In this document: positions 1-7,001 of the stretch, in pieces
How the letters are laid out: each line of letters starts with the position of its first letter
Numbering within the stretch: the stretch's first letter is position 1
Source of the DNA: Bacteroidia bacterium
GTDB taxonomy: Bacteria; Bacteroidota; Bacteroidia; Flavobacteriales; Flavobacteriaceae
Direction of reading: 5' to 3'
Length of the DNA stretch: 64,000 nt
Assembly (NCBI GenBank): GCA_030428705.1
Contig: JAUIDI010000008.1
Location: 92,549-156,548, forward strand
The notes under the pieces: model-generated
Databases searched by the model: none
What the model was told of the DNA's origin: nothing
What the model saw: only the letters and a program-made list of their open reading frames with translations
Made by a program: the position numbers and the translations under genes

Positions 1-1
1 T

Positions 2-373
2 GAGATAGCGGATGATTTCGCGGCACTCATTGCAGCGGGCATTATTCTGTTCAATGCCTATAAAATAGCTAGGTCATCGGTAAGGGAGTTGCTGGACGAA
101 GCTGTTGAGCCTGAATTTCGAAATGAGGTTATCCGACTGGCCGAAGCCGTTCCTGAAGTGGTAAGGGTAGAGCGCTGCCATTCCCGAAAGATGGGAACGG
201 CCTTTCATATCGATATGCATATTTGGATCGATGGGGAATTAACTGTGACCGAGGGCCATGATATTGCACACAAAGTAAAGGAGAGATTGTTCAGGTCATA
301 TTCCGAGATACTTGACGTGCACATCCATATCGAACCTAGCAAAGAGAGAAATGTTAAAATGACAGAATTATGA
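2..373 (+). CDS. CDF-family cation efflux protein, C-terminal part (5' end outside window)
   Basis: The frame is open from base 2, so the gene is cut by the window edge; the first in-window TTG at 89 is not a likely start. The visible residues begin in a last membrane helix (Ala/Ile-rich, ending in FNAYKIAR) and continue into the cytoplasmic dimerisation domain of cation diffusion facilitators, with the pattern 'PEVVRVERCHSRKMG', 'HIDMHIWIDGELTVTEGHDI' and a final 'DVHIHIEPS'. CDF proteins exchange cytoplasmic Zn2+, Cd2+, Co2+ or Fe2+ for protons. The stop overlaps the start of the next transporter gene by 4 bp (ATGA-type), so the two are probably translationally coupled. The metal cannot be read from this part because the binding residues lie in helices outside the window. 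Confidence 0.85.
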   Translation, partial: EIADDFAALIAAGIILFNAYKIARSSVRELLDEAVEPEFRNEVIRLAEAVPEVVRVERCHSRKMGTAFHIDMHIWIDGELTVTEGHDIAHKVKERLFRSYSEILDVHIHIEPSKERNVKMTEL

Positions 374-1368
374 ACATATGGCCATGGGTACTCGTTTTGG
401 GCCTAGCGGCCTGGGCAGCACACTGGGGTGCGGATCGATTGTTGACTCCTTTAAAGTTGCTCCGCAAGCAATGGGGGCTTACCGCATCCGCTGGAGCCGC
501 TTTTCTTGCCCTTGTAACGGCCAGTCCTGAAGTTGCCATCAATATAACCAGTGCGGCACGGGACGTTTCCGATATTGGCCTGGGCAACTTATTGGGTTCC
601 AATATTATTTCCATTCCCTTGATGGTGACCATAGCTTATTTTGCTTCCAGGAAACAATTCAAGAACAACAAGGAACATCAAGAACATCTTGATAAAAACA
701 TTCTGGCGTTGAACAAACGTTCGGTTTCCGTACTGTCCCTTCCTTATCTGGGCATTATCGCCCTTGTGGCCATTTTAACTCTGCCAAAGCCCTGGCGTGG
801 CCTGCAACATGTGGACGGGTGGATTATGCTGGCGGCCTATGCTGCGTTCTTGACCCACGCAATCATAAAAGGCAAGGAAAAGGGCAAAAAAGTAGAATGG
901 AACAAAAAACAGGTCTGGTTATCGATTGCCGGGGCCTTTGCGATAGCAGTTGGCGCTTTTTTCATAGTGAAGGCGACCGAAAATATTGTTTCTGCCCTAA
1001 ATATTTCTGAAATCGTGGGAGGCCTTTTCATCACGGGCATAATGACCACGGCACCGGAAATATTCAAGACCTGGAGCGTGGTAAAAGGGGGCGAGGTGAC
1101 AGCGGGCACCACCAGTGTTATTGCAGACAATGCCGTAACGATGACGGTGGCATTTTTTCCGCTGGCTTTGGTAACCACCCCCATTGAGGACTTTGAACTG
1201 TTCTGGGTCAACATGGCCTTTGTCGGGCTTATGCCGCTGCTTTACACACTATTTGTGCACCAAAGCAAGGAACTGCACGGTTTCTCTCGTTGGCAGATTT
1301 TTGTATTTGATGCGGCATATATAGTTTATTTATTGGTCATGGTTTTTTACGTGTTGAAACTTTTTTGA
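370..1368 (+). CDS. Sodium/calcium exchanger-family (CaCA) membrane protein
   Basis: A 332-residue polytopic inner-membrane protein with two inverted alpha repeats typical of the CaCA superfamily. The first, near residues 50-80, has 'TASPEVAINITSA' followed by 'GLGNLLGSNI'. The second, near 225-260, has 'TTAPEIFKTW' followed by 'GTTSVIADNAVT'. The Glu of each (S/T)xPE motif is the expected cation ligand. A charged Lys-rich cytoplasmic loop near 90-115 and another near 170 separate the helices. It starts 4 bp inside the CDF gene. Together the pair suggests divalent-cation efflux, but CaCA proteins carry Ca2+, Na+, K+ or other ions and the substrate is not determined here. The length fits bacterial YrbG-like members. 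Confidence 0.85.
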   Translation: MNIWPWVLVLGLAAWAAHWGADRLLTPLKLLRKQWGLTASAGAAFLALVTASPEVAINITSAARDVSDIGLGNLLGSNIISIPLMVTIAYFASRKQFKNNKEHQEHLDKNILALNKRSVSVLSLPYLGIIALVAILTLPKPWRGLQHVDGWIMLAAYAAFLTHAIIKGKEKGKKVEWNKKQVWLSIAGAFAIAVGAFFIVKATENIVSALNISEIVGGLFITGIMTTAPEIFKTWSVVKGGEVTAGTTSVIADNAVTMTVAFFPLALVTTPIEDFELFWVNMAFVGLMPLLYTLFVHQSKELHGFSRWQIFVFDAAYIVYLLVMVFYVLKLF

Positions 1369-1371
1369 TAG

Positions 1372-1545
1372 ATGAAAGACGAACTTTTTAAAGATTGCTC
1401 GATGAGGCTCAATATGCTGGATGAAAACATCCACAAATTGGCCGTAAAGTATGCTGAAGAATACTATACGACAAACCAATGCTCCAAGGAGGAAGCCCTT
1501 GAACGCGGCATTGTAAAAGCAGAGATGGAAGGGCGAAAGCTCTAA
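1372..1545 (+). CDS. Small protein of 57 residues, paralogue of the next gene
   Basis: Starts at ATG 1372, three bases after the exchanger stop, and ends at TAA 1543-1545. The product is charged and probably helical. Its second half, 'HKLAVKYAEEYY' then 'CSKEEALERGIVKAEMEG', has the same layout as the next small protein ('KALKIAQELVKENGYSREKAITEGIKRAEEW'). The shared pattern is a helix ending in a turn, 'S(K/R)E(K/E)A', then a second helix 'GI.(K)AE'. I recall similar short proteins beside stress genes in Bacteroidetes, but the function is unknown. Tight spacing points to co-transcription with the transporter genes. Confidence 0.6.
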   Translation: MKDELFKDCSMRLNMLDENIHKLAVKYAEEYYTTNQCSKEEALERGIVKAEMEGRKL

Positions 1546-1559
1546 AAAAAGTATACAAT

Positions 1560-1736
1560 ATGGACTGGACATTTGAAGATTTCAAAACAAAACTTGATGG
1601 CCTACAGCCGTCAGTTCGGAAGAAGGCCCTCAAAATTGCACAAGAATTGGTAAAGGAGAATGGGTATTCTCGTGAGAAGGCCATTACGGAGGGAATCAAA
1701 CGTGCAGAAGAATGGTTTTATGACCTTAGGGGATAG
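1560..1736 (+). CDS. Small helical protein of 58 residues (second paralogue)
   Basis: Starts at ATG 1560, 14 bp after the previous stop, and ends at TAG 1734-1736. It begins MDWTFEDFKTKL, followed by 'LQPSVRKKALKIA' and 'GYSREKAITEGIKRAEEW'. This layout (Trp near the start, a 'VR.KAL.IA' helix, then 'KAI..G...A.EW') is one I know from conserved uncharacterised 55-75-residue Bacteroidetes proteins. It is a divergent duplicate of the preceding gene. No catalytic residues, Cys or signal peptide are visible. It is too short for most gene finders, but the paralogy supports that it is real. Confidence 0.6.
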   Translation: MDWTFEDFKTKLDGLQPSVRKKALKIAQELVKENGYSREKAITEGIKRAEEWFYDLRG

Positions 1737-1772
1737 CATTGGTGCGTTGATTTTAGTAAAGCACAGTATAAT

Positions 1773-1955
1773 ATGTCACGGGAAAGGAGAAAGCGGAGAC
1801 TAGAGGAAAAAAAGGGGAATTCAATAAACAGGAAAGTAAGAACCAGAAAGGAGAAAGGGTATTGCCTGTTGGTTTTTGTGGCAATGTTCCTTGCGGTGCT
1901 GACAATTGCCTTTCTAGATGCAATTCTATATGGTTTTTACCTACTTTTCAATTGA
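1773..1955 (+). CDS. Small single-pass membrane protein, unknown
   Basis: A 60-residue product with a very basic first half (many Arg/Lys, residues 1-30) and one hydrophobic segment (about 31-58, 'CLLVFVAMFLAVLTIAFLDA'). The positive-inside rule puts the N terminus in the cytoplasm. It lies in the same strand between the small paralogues and the UspA gene. No family is recognised. The basic N terminus could equally come from chance A-rich DNA, so I rate it as probable only. Confidence 0.4.
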   Translation: MSRERRKRRLEEKKGNSINRKVRTRKEKGYCLLVFVAMFLAVLTIAFLDAILYGFYLLFN

Positions 1956-2011
1956 ATAATTAAACCTAAAAAGAAAGATTAATGGAGTCAAATCAATAAA
2001 AACAAAATGAT

Positions 2012-2854
2012 ATGAAAGATGACGGAATTTTAATACCTGTAGATTTTACACAGGTTTCAAAAAATGCGGTGAGCTACGCAATTGGGCTAGCACAAAAATT
2101 GAAATCAAAACTGGTTTTTGTCCACGCCTATTCAGTGGCATATCCATCCGGTACGCCCATCGGGATGGCAACTATGGCACACAATGTAACAGATACCACA
2201 GCATCACAAGAAAAAATCAATAAAGAAAAATTGGATAAGTTTCTAAGAGGCTTTCCTGAACTGGACAAGTTGGAATTTCAAGCAATGGTCGGTTTCGGGG
2301 CAACGGTCGATGTGATTTCTAGCCTGGCTAAGGAAATGAATACCAGTCTTGTCGTTATGGGTACCAAGGGTACGGCTTCGGGATTTGATGAAATTTTTAT
2401 TGGAACCGTTACCGAAAAGGTGACACAAAAGGCACCTTGTCCTGTACTGGCCGTACCTGAAGATGCCAGCTATACTGCGTATAGGCGTATCGGGGTCGCA
2501 GTGGATACGGATAGTACGGATTATAAAATAGATTTTGAAATATTGTCCAGATTATTGGAAAACTATAGTGCACAGTTGCACTTTGTACATATAGCGGACA
2601 AACAGGAAAGGGTGCTGGAGAAAGCATTTATTCGTGAAAGATTTGGCAAACTTCTTGTACCTAAGCAATGGTTCTTTACAGTTATCCAGGAAGACAAACC
2701 CGAAGAGGGTATCGATGAATTTTTGACTGAAACCCCAATAGACCTATTGGTTTTGCTTTACAGGGAACACGGATTTTTTGAGGCACTTTTCAAAAAGGGG
2801 CTAAGAAAAAAAATGCTGTATGCCTCCAAGGCCCCATTGCTGATAGTTAAGTAG
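2012..2854 (+). CDS. Universal stress protein, tandem UspA domains
   Basis: A 280-residue cytoplasmic protein with two UspA folds. The first (about 1-147) begins 'ILIPVDFTQVSKNAVSYAIG' and ends with the ATP-binding signature 'VVMGTKGT' plus 'GTVTEKVTQKAPCPVLAVP', matching G-2x-G-9x-G-(S/T). The second (about 155-280) begins 'RIGVAVDTDST' and ends 'KKMLYASKAPLLIVK', and lacks a clear G-rich loop, so only the first domain is likely to bind nucleotide. Such tandem proteins are common in Bacteroidetes stress and metal loci. It is preceded by a 56-bp leader and followed by transporter-gene debris. Confidence 0.85.
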   Translation: MKDDGILIPVDFTQVSKNAVSYAIGLAQKLKSKLVFVHAYSVAYPSGTPIGMATMAHNVTDTTASQEKINKEKLDKFLRGFPELDKLEFQAMVGFGATVDVISSLAKEMNTSLVVMGTKGTASGFDEIFIGTVTEKVTQKAPCPVLAVPEDASYTAYRRIGVAVDTDSTDYKIDFEILSRLLENYSAQLHFVHIADKQERVLEKAFIRERFGKLLVPKQWFFTVIQEDKPEEGIDEFLTETPIDLLVLLYREHGFFEALFKKGLRKKMLYASKAPLLIVK

Positions 2855-2905
2855 CTTTTCTACCTATGTGATACTCTAGTAAATATTAGGTATAGCTTAC
2901 TATGC

Positions 2906-3040
2906 GAAATTATCGTGCTCATTCTGGGTGCAGGTGGATTGGCTACCATGTGGGAAGCAGTGTTCGCAGATGTTGGTGTTGCAATGTTGGCTATTTTGAA
3001 TGCGATTCGATTGCAGAAGATGAAGTGGAAAAGTTCCTAA
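2906..3040 (+). pseudogene. Remnant of the 3' end of a heavy-metal P-type ATPase gene
   Basis: In the frame starting at 2906 the DNA encodes the last helix and tail of a metal ATPase: 'VLILGAGGLATMWEAVFADV' followed by a 'LAILNAIRLQK' tail. The intact ATPase gene downstream ends the same way at 5117-5242. By hand alignment of about 120 bases, the two differ at roughly one base in five, mostly at third codon positions, so this is an old paralogue and not a recent duplicate. Nothing upstream of 2906 matches an ATPase. The frame closes at TAA 3038-3040 after running into CDF-derived sequence. Confidence 0.8.
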
Positions 3041-3267
3041 TGGATATCGAAGGGGTCGAAGAAGTACACGATTTACATATCTGGGCAATGAGTACCACGG
3101 AAACGGCACTTTCTACCCATCTGGTCGTTCCCGATGGACACGAGGACCAATTTATATACGACATCCGGGAACAATTGCACGATAAATTTGAAATAACGCA
3201 TACCACCCTGCAAATCGAAAAAGAATTTGGGGACAAAGAATATAAACCCTATCAAGGTCTGGAATAA
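3013..3267 (+). pseudogene. Remnant of a CDF (CzcD-like) transporter gene, C-terminal domain only
   Basis: From about 3013 a frame different from the ATPase remnant encodes the cytoplasmic domain of a CDF exporter: 'VEKFLMDIEGVEEVHDLHIW', 'STHLVV', and a final 'TTLQIEKEF'. No membrane helices precede it. The open frame extends upstream only through the ATPase remnant read out of frame (Cys/Arg-rich nonsense from 2902), so a start at 2902 would be an artefact. The bases around 3013-3028 fit both parents, which marks the fusion point. If translated, a soluble CDF domain could still be made, but I see no evidence for that. Confidence 0.75.
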
Positions 3268-3277
3268 TAAAATCACG

Positions 3278-5242
3278 ATGAAGAAAAAACAAAATCTTAG
3301 GGATATCGATACCCGGAAACATTCTGGCGAACACAGCCACGATGATGGCCATAACCACAGTAGTCCGGAAAAGGCATCAAAATTTAGAACCTACCTACCT
3401 GCTATTTTTAGCTTTGTAATGCTGATTGTGGGTATTGCCATCGATTTTTTCGATGCCTTCCCATCTTTCACGGGTTGGATTCGTATTCTTTGGTATGTGG
3501 TAGCCTATATTCCTGTTGGGTTTCCCGTTATTATTGAAGGCTGGAAAAGTATAAAAAACGGCGACTTCTTCACGGAATTTTTCTTGATGTCTATTGCCAC
3601 TTTGGGGGCTTTTGCCATAGGTGAATATCCCGAAGGTGTGGCCGTGATGTTGTTCTATGCCGTAGGCGAACTGTTCCAGAATGCCGCCGTCAACCGTGCC
3701 AAGGGAAACATCAAGGCTTTGCTCGACGTACGCCCCAATGAAGCACTGGTACATCGTGATGGTGACTTTGTTTCAGTTAATCCGGAAACTGTTTTCATTG
3801 GCGAGAAAATTCAGGTACGTGTCGGCGAGAAAGTACCGCTTGATGGCATCCTACTTTCGGAAAAAGGCTCGTTTAATACTGCGGCGTTGACCGGAGAAAG
3901 CAAACCCGATACCATTGCAAAGAATGAAAAGGTCTTTGCAGGTAGCATCAACCTCGATGGTGTTATCGAAGTGGAAACGACCAAGGAATTCAAGGACAGT
4001 TCCATTGCGCGTATTCTCGATATGGTACAAAATGCAACGGCACGAAAATCAAAGACAGAATTGTTTATCCGAAAGTTTGCACGGATTTATACACCTATCG
4101 TTGTTTTCCTAGCTATCGGTCTAACATTCTTGCCCTACTTTTTTGTTGATGATTATGTGTTTAGGGATTGGCTGTATAGAGCATTGATATTTCTCGTGAT
4201 TTCGTGTCCCTGTGCATTGGTCATTTCGATTCCATTGGGTTATTTCGGTGGTTTGGGTGCGGCATCTCGAAACGGGATTCTGTTCAAAGGAGCATCTTTT
4301 CTCGATGCAATGACCAAGGTAAATACCGTTGTAATGGACAAAACAGGAACGGTAACCAAGGGGGTATTTAAGATTAAGGAAGTGGTAAACAGCTCGGCTT
4401 TTACCGAAGCTGAATTTATGCAGTACCTAATGGCCATGGAAGAACAATCTACCCATCCGATTGCCAAAGCAATTTTGGAATACAAGGCAGACGGTGCGGA
4501 TTTTGAAGCGACCGAAGTTTCAGAAGTAGCCGGAAAAGGTTTAAAAGGTACGGTCAACGGAAAGACCGTGTTGGTCGGCAACAAGGCTCTGATGACCGCA
4601 AACGGAATAGACGTTCCCTCTGAAACCGATAGTATTGTTGAGTCTATCGTCATGGTCGCCAATGACGGAAAATTTGCAGGCTACGTGACCATTGCCGATG
4701 AACTGAAGGAAGATGCGCATCAGGCCATAAAGCAAATTAGGGAATCGGGTATTTCCAAGATTATTATGCTCTCCGGCGATAAGGATTCCATAACTCAAAA
4801 GACCGCAAAAGAATTGAAAATCGATTGGGCAAAAGGGGGTTTGCTACCAGAAGATAAGCTTAACGAAGTGGAAACGTTGAAAAAGCAACCCAATACCAAA
4901 GTTGCATTTATTGGCGACGGCATCAATGATGCACCGGTGCTTGCGGCAAGTGATGTAGGTATCGCAATGGGAGGCTTGGGCAGCGACGTGGCAATAGAAA
5001 CAGCAGATGTTATCATCCAGACCGACCAACCAAGCAAAATAGCAAGAGCGATTAAAATTGGACGCTCAACGCGTAAGATTGTTTGGCAGAATATTGGTTT
5101 GGCATTTGGAGTGAAAGTTATCGTTCTTATTCTCGGCGCAGGTGGTTTAGCAACAATGTGGGAAGCTGTTTTTGCAGATGTTGGGGTTGCATTGCTGGCT
5201 ATTTTTAATGCGGTGCGGTTGCAGAAAAAGAAGTGGGAATGA
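3278..5242 (+). CDS. Zn/Cd/Pb-type heavy-metal P1B ATPase
   Basis: I chose ATG 3278 (654 residues) over an upstream ATG at 3227 that lies in the CDF remnant. It exports soft divalent cations from the cytoplasm using ATP. Visible motifs are the His-rich N terminus ('HSGEHSHDDGHNHS', residues 13-26, in place of a CxxC HMA domain), the TGES actuator motif, the transmembrane CPC near 309 ('SCPCALVISIP'), the phosphorylation site DKTGT near 353, an HP motif ('STHPIAKA') and the hinge GDGINDAP near 546. CPC with a His-rich tail and no CxxC domain fits ZntA/CadA-like enzymes more than CopA. Its 3' end is duplicated as debris at 2906-3040. Confidence 0.9.
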   Translation: MKKKQNLRDIDTRKHSGEHSHDDGHNHSSPEKASKFRTYLPAIFSFVMLIVGIAIDFFDAFPSFTGWIRILWYVVAYIPVGFPVIIEGWKSIKNGDFFTEFFLMSIATLGAFAIGEYPEGVAVMLFYAVGELFQNAAVNRAKGNIKALLDVRPNEALVHRDGDFVSVNPETVFIGEKIQVRVGEKVPLDGILLSEKGSFNTAALTGESKPDTIAKNEKVFAGSINLDGVIEVETTKEFKDSSIARILDMVQNATARKSKTELFIRKFARIYTPIVVFLAIGLTFLPYFFVDDYVFRDWLYRALIFLVISCPCALVISIPLGYFGGLGAASRNGILFKGASFLDAMTKVNTVVMDKTGTVTKGVFKIKEVVNSSAFTEAEFMQYLMAMEEQSTHPIAKAILEYKADGADFEATEVSEVAGKGLKGTVNGKTVLVGNKALMTANGIDVPSETDSIVESIVMVANDGKFAGYVTIADELKEDAHQAIKQIRESGISKIIMLSGDKDSITQKTAKELKIDWAKGGLLPEDKLNEVETLKKQPNTKVAFIGDGINDAPVLAASDVGIAMGGLGSDVAIETADVIIQTDQPSKIARAIKIGRSTRKIVWQNIGLAFGVKVIVLILGAGGLATMWEAVFADVGVALLAIFNAVRLQKKKWE

Positions 5243-5272
5243 TATATTATAAAAGAAATACTATATTCCATT

Positions 5273-6385
5273 ATGCCTAAAAATGAACCAATAAAACAGC
5301 ATTATATCCCTCGCTCCTACCTTAAAAATTTTGGTGTTGAGGGTAAAAACGGAAACTATTTCGTGGATGCCTACAAACTAGAAGACGAATTTCTTTTAGA
5401 ATACATCAGCACGAAAAGCATCTGCTTCAAAAAAAACCTCTATACTATTCCCAATGCAGAGGTCGATAAGAAATATGCTTTGGAACTTCATTACGCTGAA
5501 CACGTAGATTCAGAATTTCCAAAGATATATGCTCTGCTGGTAGATGAAAAGACAATAGTTCTGACACCTGAACAAAAAAGACAGGTATTATACGTTTGCC
5601 TATCGCTCTACTTCCGCACCCCGAAAGTTCTTAATCATCAGAATGCGTTCACTGACCAGATTTTAGATAGGATGTTGCTCTATGCTGATGCTAATGGCGA
5701 TGTAAAGTTCTCATTTGAAGAGGAAAAATACGAATTCAATAAAAAAGACATTGATAAAGTTAGACACGAATTCAAAGAGCGCAATAGACTAAAATTCATA
5801 GTCAATCATCTGGAAAGATGGAAAGAATTTGTGGACTTCAAATATGATTGCACCATAAATGTACATCAAATAAATGATGCCAATGCGCCATTGATTACTT
5901 GCGATAATCCCCTTTCGATACGTGGCATGAATTCAACACGATTCGAAGGTCTGTTCAATCCCGATTCGGTAATAACCTTGCCTTTGGACACAAAATATTA
6001 TCTGGAAATCTTTCCCAATAATATAGCCGATGGTCAGACAAGAATTAATAGAATGGTTCATGATAGGGATTACGTTTTTACTACGAACGCAATTATCCAG
6101 AGTAATGCGGAAAAATTAATAATTGGCAAGCCGGGAACGATTGAAAGACATTTCGAGATTCAATCAAGCTATGAAGAGGATGACAATGCCGAACGATTTG
6201 TTGAAAAAGCAAAGTTTAAGCTTGAAGAAATGCAAAAGTTTCACAAACTTTGCGAGACTTCAGGATTTCCTTCAGAAAAAGCGACTGCTCAACTAAAAAC
6301 AATGTTGGCTCACGAACATTTTAAAAATGAAAATCAACTGCTACAATTAAAACGATTGCTCATTGTTTTGGGTAAATGGAAATAG
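5273..6385 (+). CDS. DUF4238 protein
   Basis: A 370-residue soluble protein. The N terminus 'KQHYIPRSYLKNFG' and the middle 'LITCDNPLS' are the hallmarks of DUF4238, a scattered family of unknown function. The first motif carries conserved His/Tyr and Arg that suggest an active or nucleotide-binding site. It starts 30 bp after the ATPase stop in the same direction, so it may be read through from the metal genes, but the family has no known metal role. DUF4238 genes often appear as single cargo genes in mobile elements, and a defence role has been suspected by others; I cannot support or reject that here. Confidence 0.75.
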   Translation: MPKNEPIKQHYIPRSYLKNFGVEGKNGNYFVDAYKLEDEFLLEYISTKSICFKKNLYTIPNAEVDKKYALELHYAEHVDSEFPKIYALLVDEKTIVLTPEQKRQVLYVCLSLYFRTPKVLNHQNAFTDQILDRMLLYADANGDVKFSFEEEKYEFNKKDIDKVRHEFKERNRLKFIVNHLERWKEFVDFKYDCTINVHQINDANAPLITCDNPLSIRGMNSTRFEGLFNPDSVITLPLDTKYYLEIFPNNIADGQTRINRMVHDRDYVFTTNAIIQSNAEKLIIGKPGTIERHFEIQSSYEEDDNAERFVEKAKFKLEEMQKFHKLCETSGFPSEKATAQLKTMLAHEHFKNENQLLQLKRLLIVLGKWK

Positions 6386-6412
6386 CGCAGAATGCAGAAA
6401 CCCTGAAATTAA

Positions 6413-6437
6413 AGTTCTGTTAATCACAATAAGAACT
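6413..6437. promoter_or_regulatory. Inverted repeat upstream of the HYC_CC_PP/RND genes
   Basis: AGTTCT (6413-6418) and AGAACT (6432-6437) form a 6-bp inverted repeat with a 13-base spacer. CTGTTAA also occurs twice, at 6417-6423 and 6435-6441. It sits 26 bp before the ATG at 6463, where an operator for the copper/silver genes would be expected. No exact TAnnTTTG box is present. Arms this short can occur by chance. Confidence 0.3.
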
Positions 6438-6462
6438 GTTAAAATTTTGTAATTTTACATCG

Positions 6463-6882
6463 ATGAAAAAGGTTTTCCATAAAATATTATCCGTTTTGAT
6501 GGCATTTGTGGTGTTGTTCACTACAATGTCGTTTACGGTGGATATGCACTATTGTGGGGACTCTCTGGTCGATTTTAGTCTTTTTACAAAAGCCGAAGGT
6601 TGTGGGATGGAAAAAGCACAGCCGGCCAAAAGCTGTGAAAATCCTTCGATGACCGAAAAATCTTGTTGTACCGACCAACAGATTGTCAAGGAAGGACAAG
6701 ACGATCTAAAAACTTCATTCAACAAACTGACATTCGAGCAACAGACTTTCGTTGCCACATTTTTCTACACCTATATCAATCTCTTTGAAGGACTTGATGA
6801 AAACATCGTTCCCTTCAAGGATTACTCACCCCCCTTTATTGAACGGGACGTGCAGACCCTGTACGAGACATATTTAATTTGA
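6463..6882 (+). CDS. HYC_CC_PP-family exported protein
   Basis: A 139-residue protein with an N-terminal signal sequence (hydrophobic residues about 9-26) and the three signatures that name this Bacteroidetes family: 'MHYCGD' near 29-34, 'KSCCTD' near 66-71, and 'SPPF' near 122-125. The Cys and His residues could bind Cu(I) or Ag(I) in the periplasm, though no role has been proven for the family as far as I know. Members commonly precede CusA-type RND genes, as here (next start 120 bp downstream), which supports a periplasmic metal-handling or sensing role. Confidence 0.8.
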   Translation: MKKVFHKILSVLMAFVVLFTTMSFTVDMHYCGDSLVDFSLFTKAEGCGMEKAQPAKSCENPSMTEKSCCTDQQIVKEGQDDLKTSFNKLTFEQQTFVATFFYTYINLFEGLDENIVPFKDYSPPFIERDVQTLYETYLI

Positions 6883-7001
6883 TTTTTAGACAGTAAATTA
6901 TTTGCCCTTCGGTACTTCCGTTTTGGGCTCGTTTTGTTGTGTTCTATTTTCAGAATGCCGCAAGACAATCCCTTTGTATAACTGTCTAATTATCATCCAA
7001 T

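Noticed and set aside
2902..3267. A 121-residue open frame taken as one gene
   Set aside because: Its first 37 residues are a P-type ATPase tail read out of frame and the rest is a truncated CDF domain. I treat it as two pseudogene pieces.
3227..3277. ATG 3227 as start of the Zn/Cd ATPase
   Set aside because: It lies inside the CDF remnant and would add 17 unrelated residues. ATG 3278 begins the His-rich N terminus directly.
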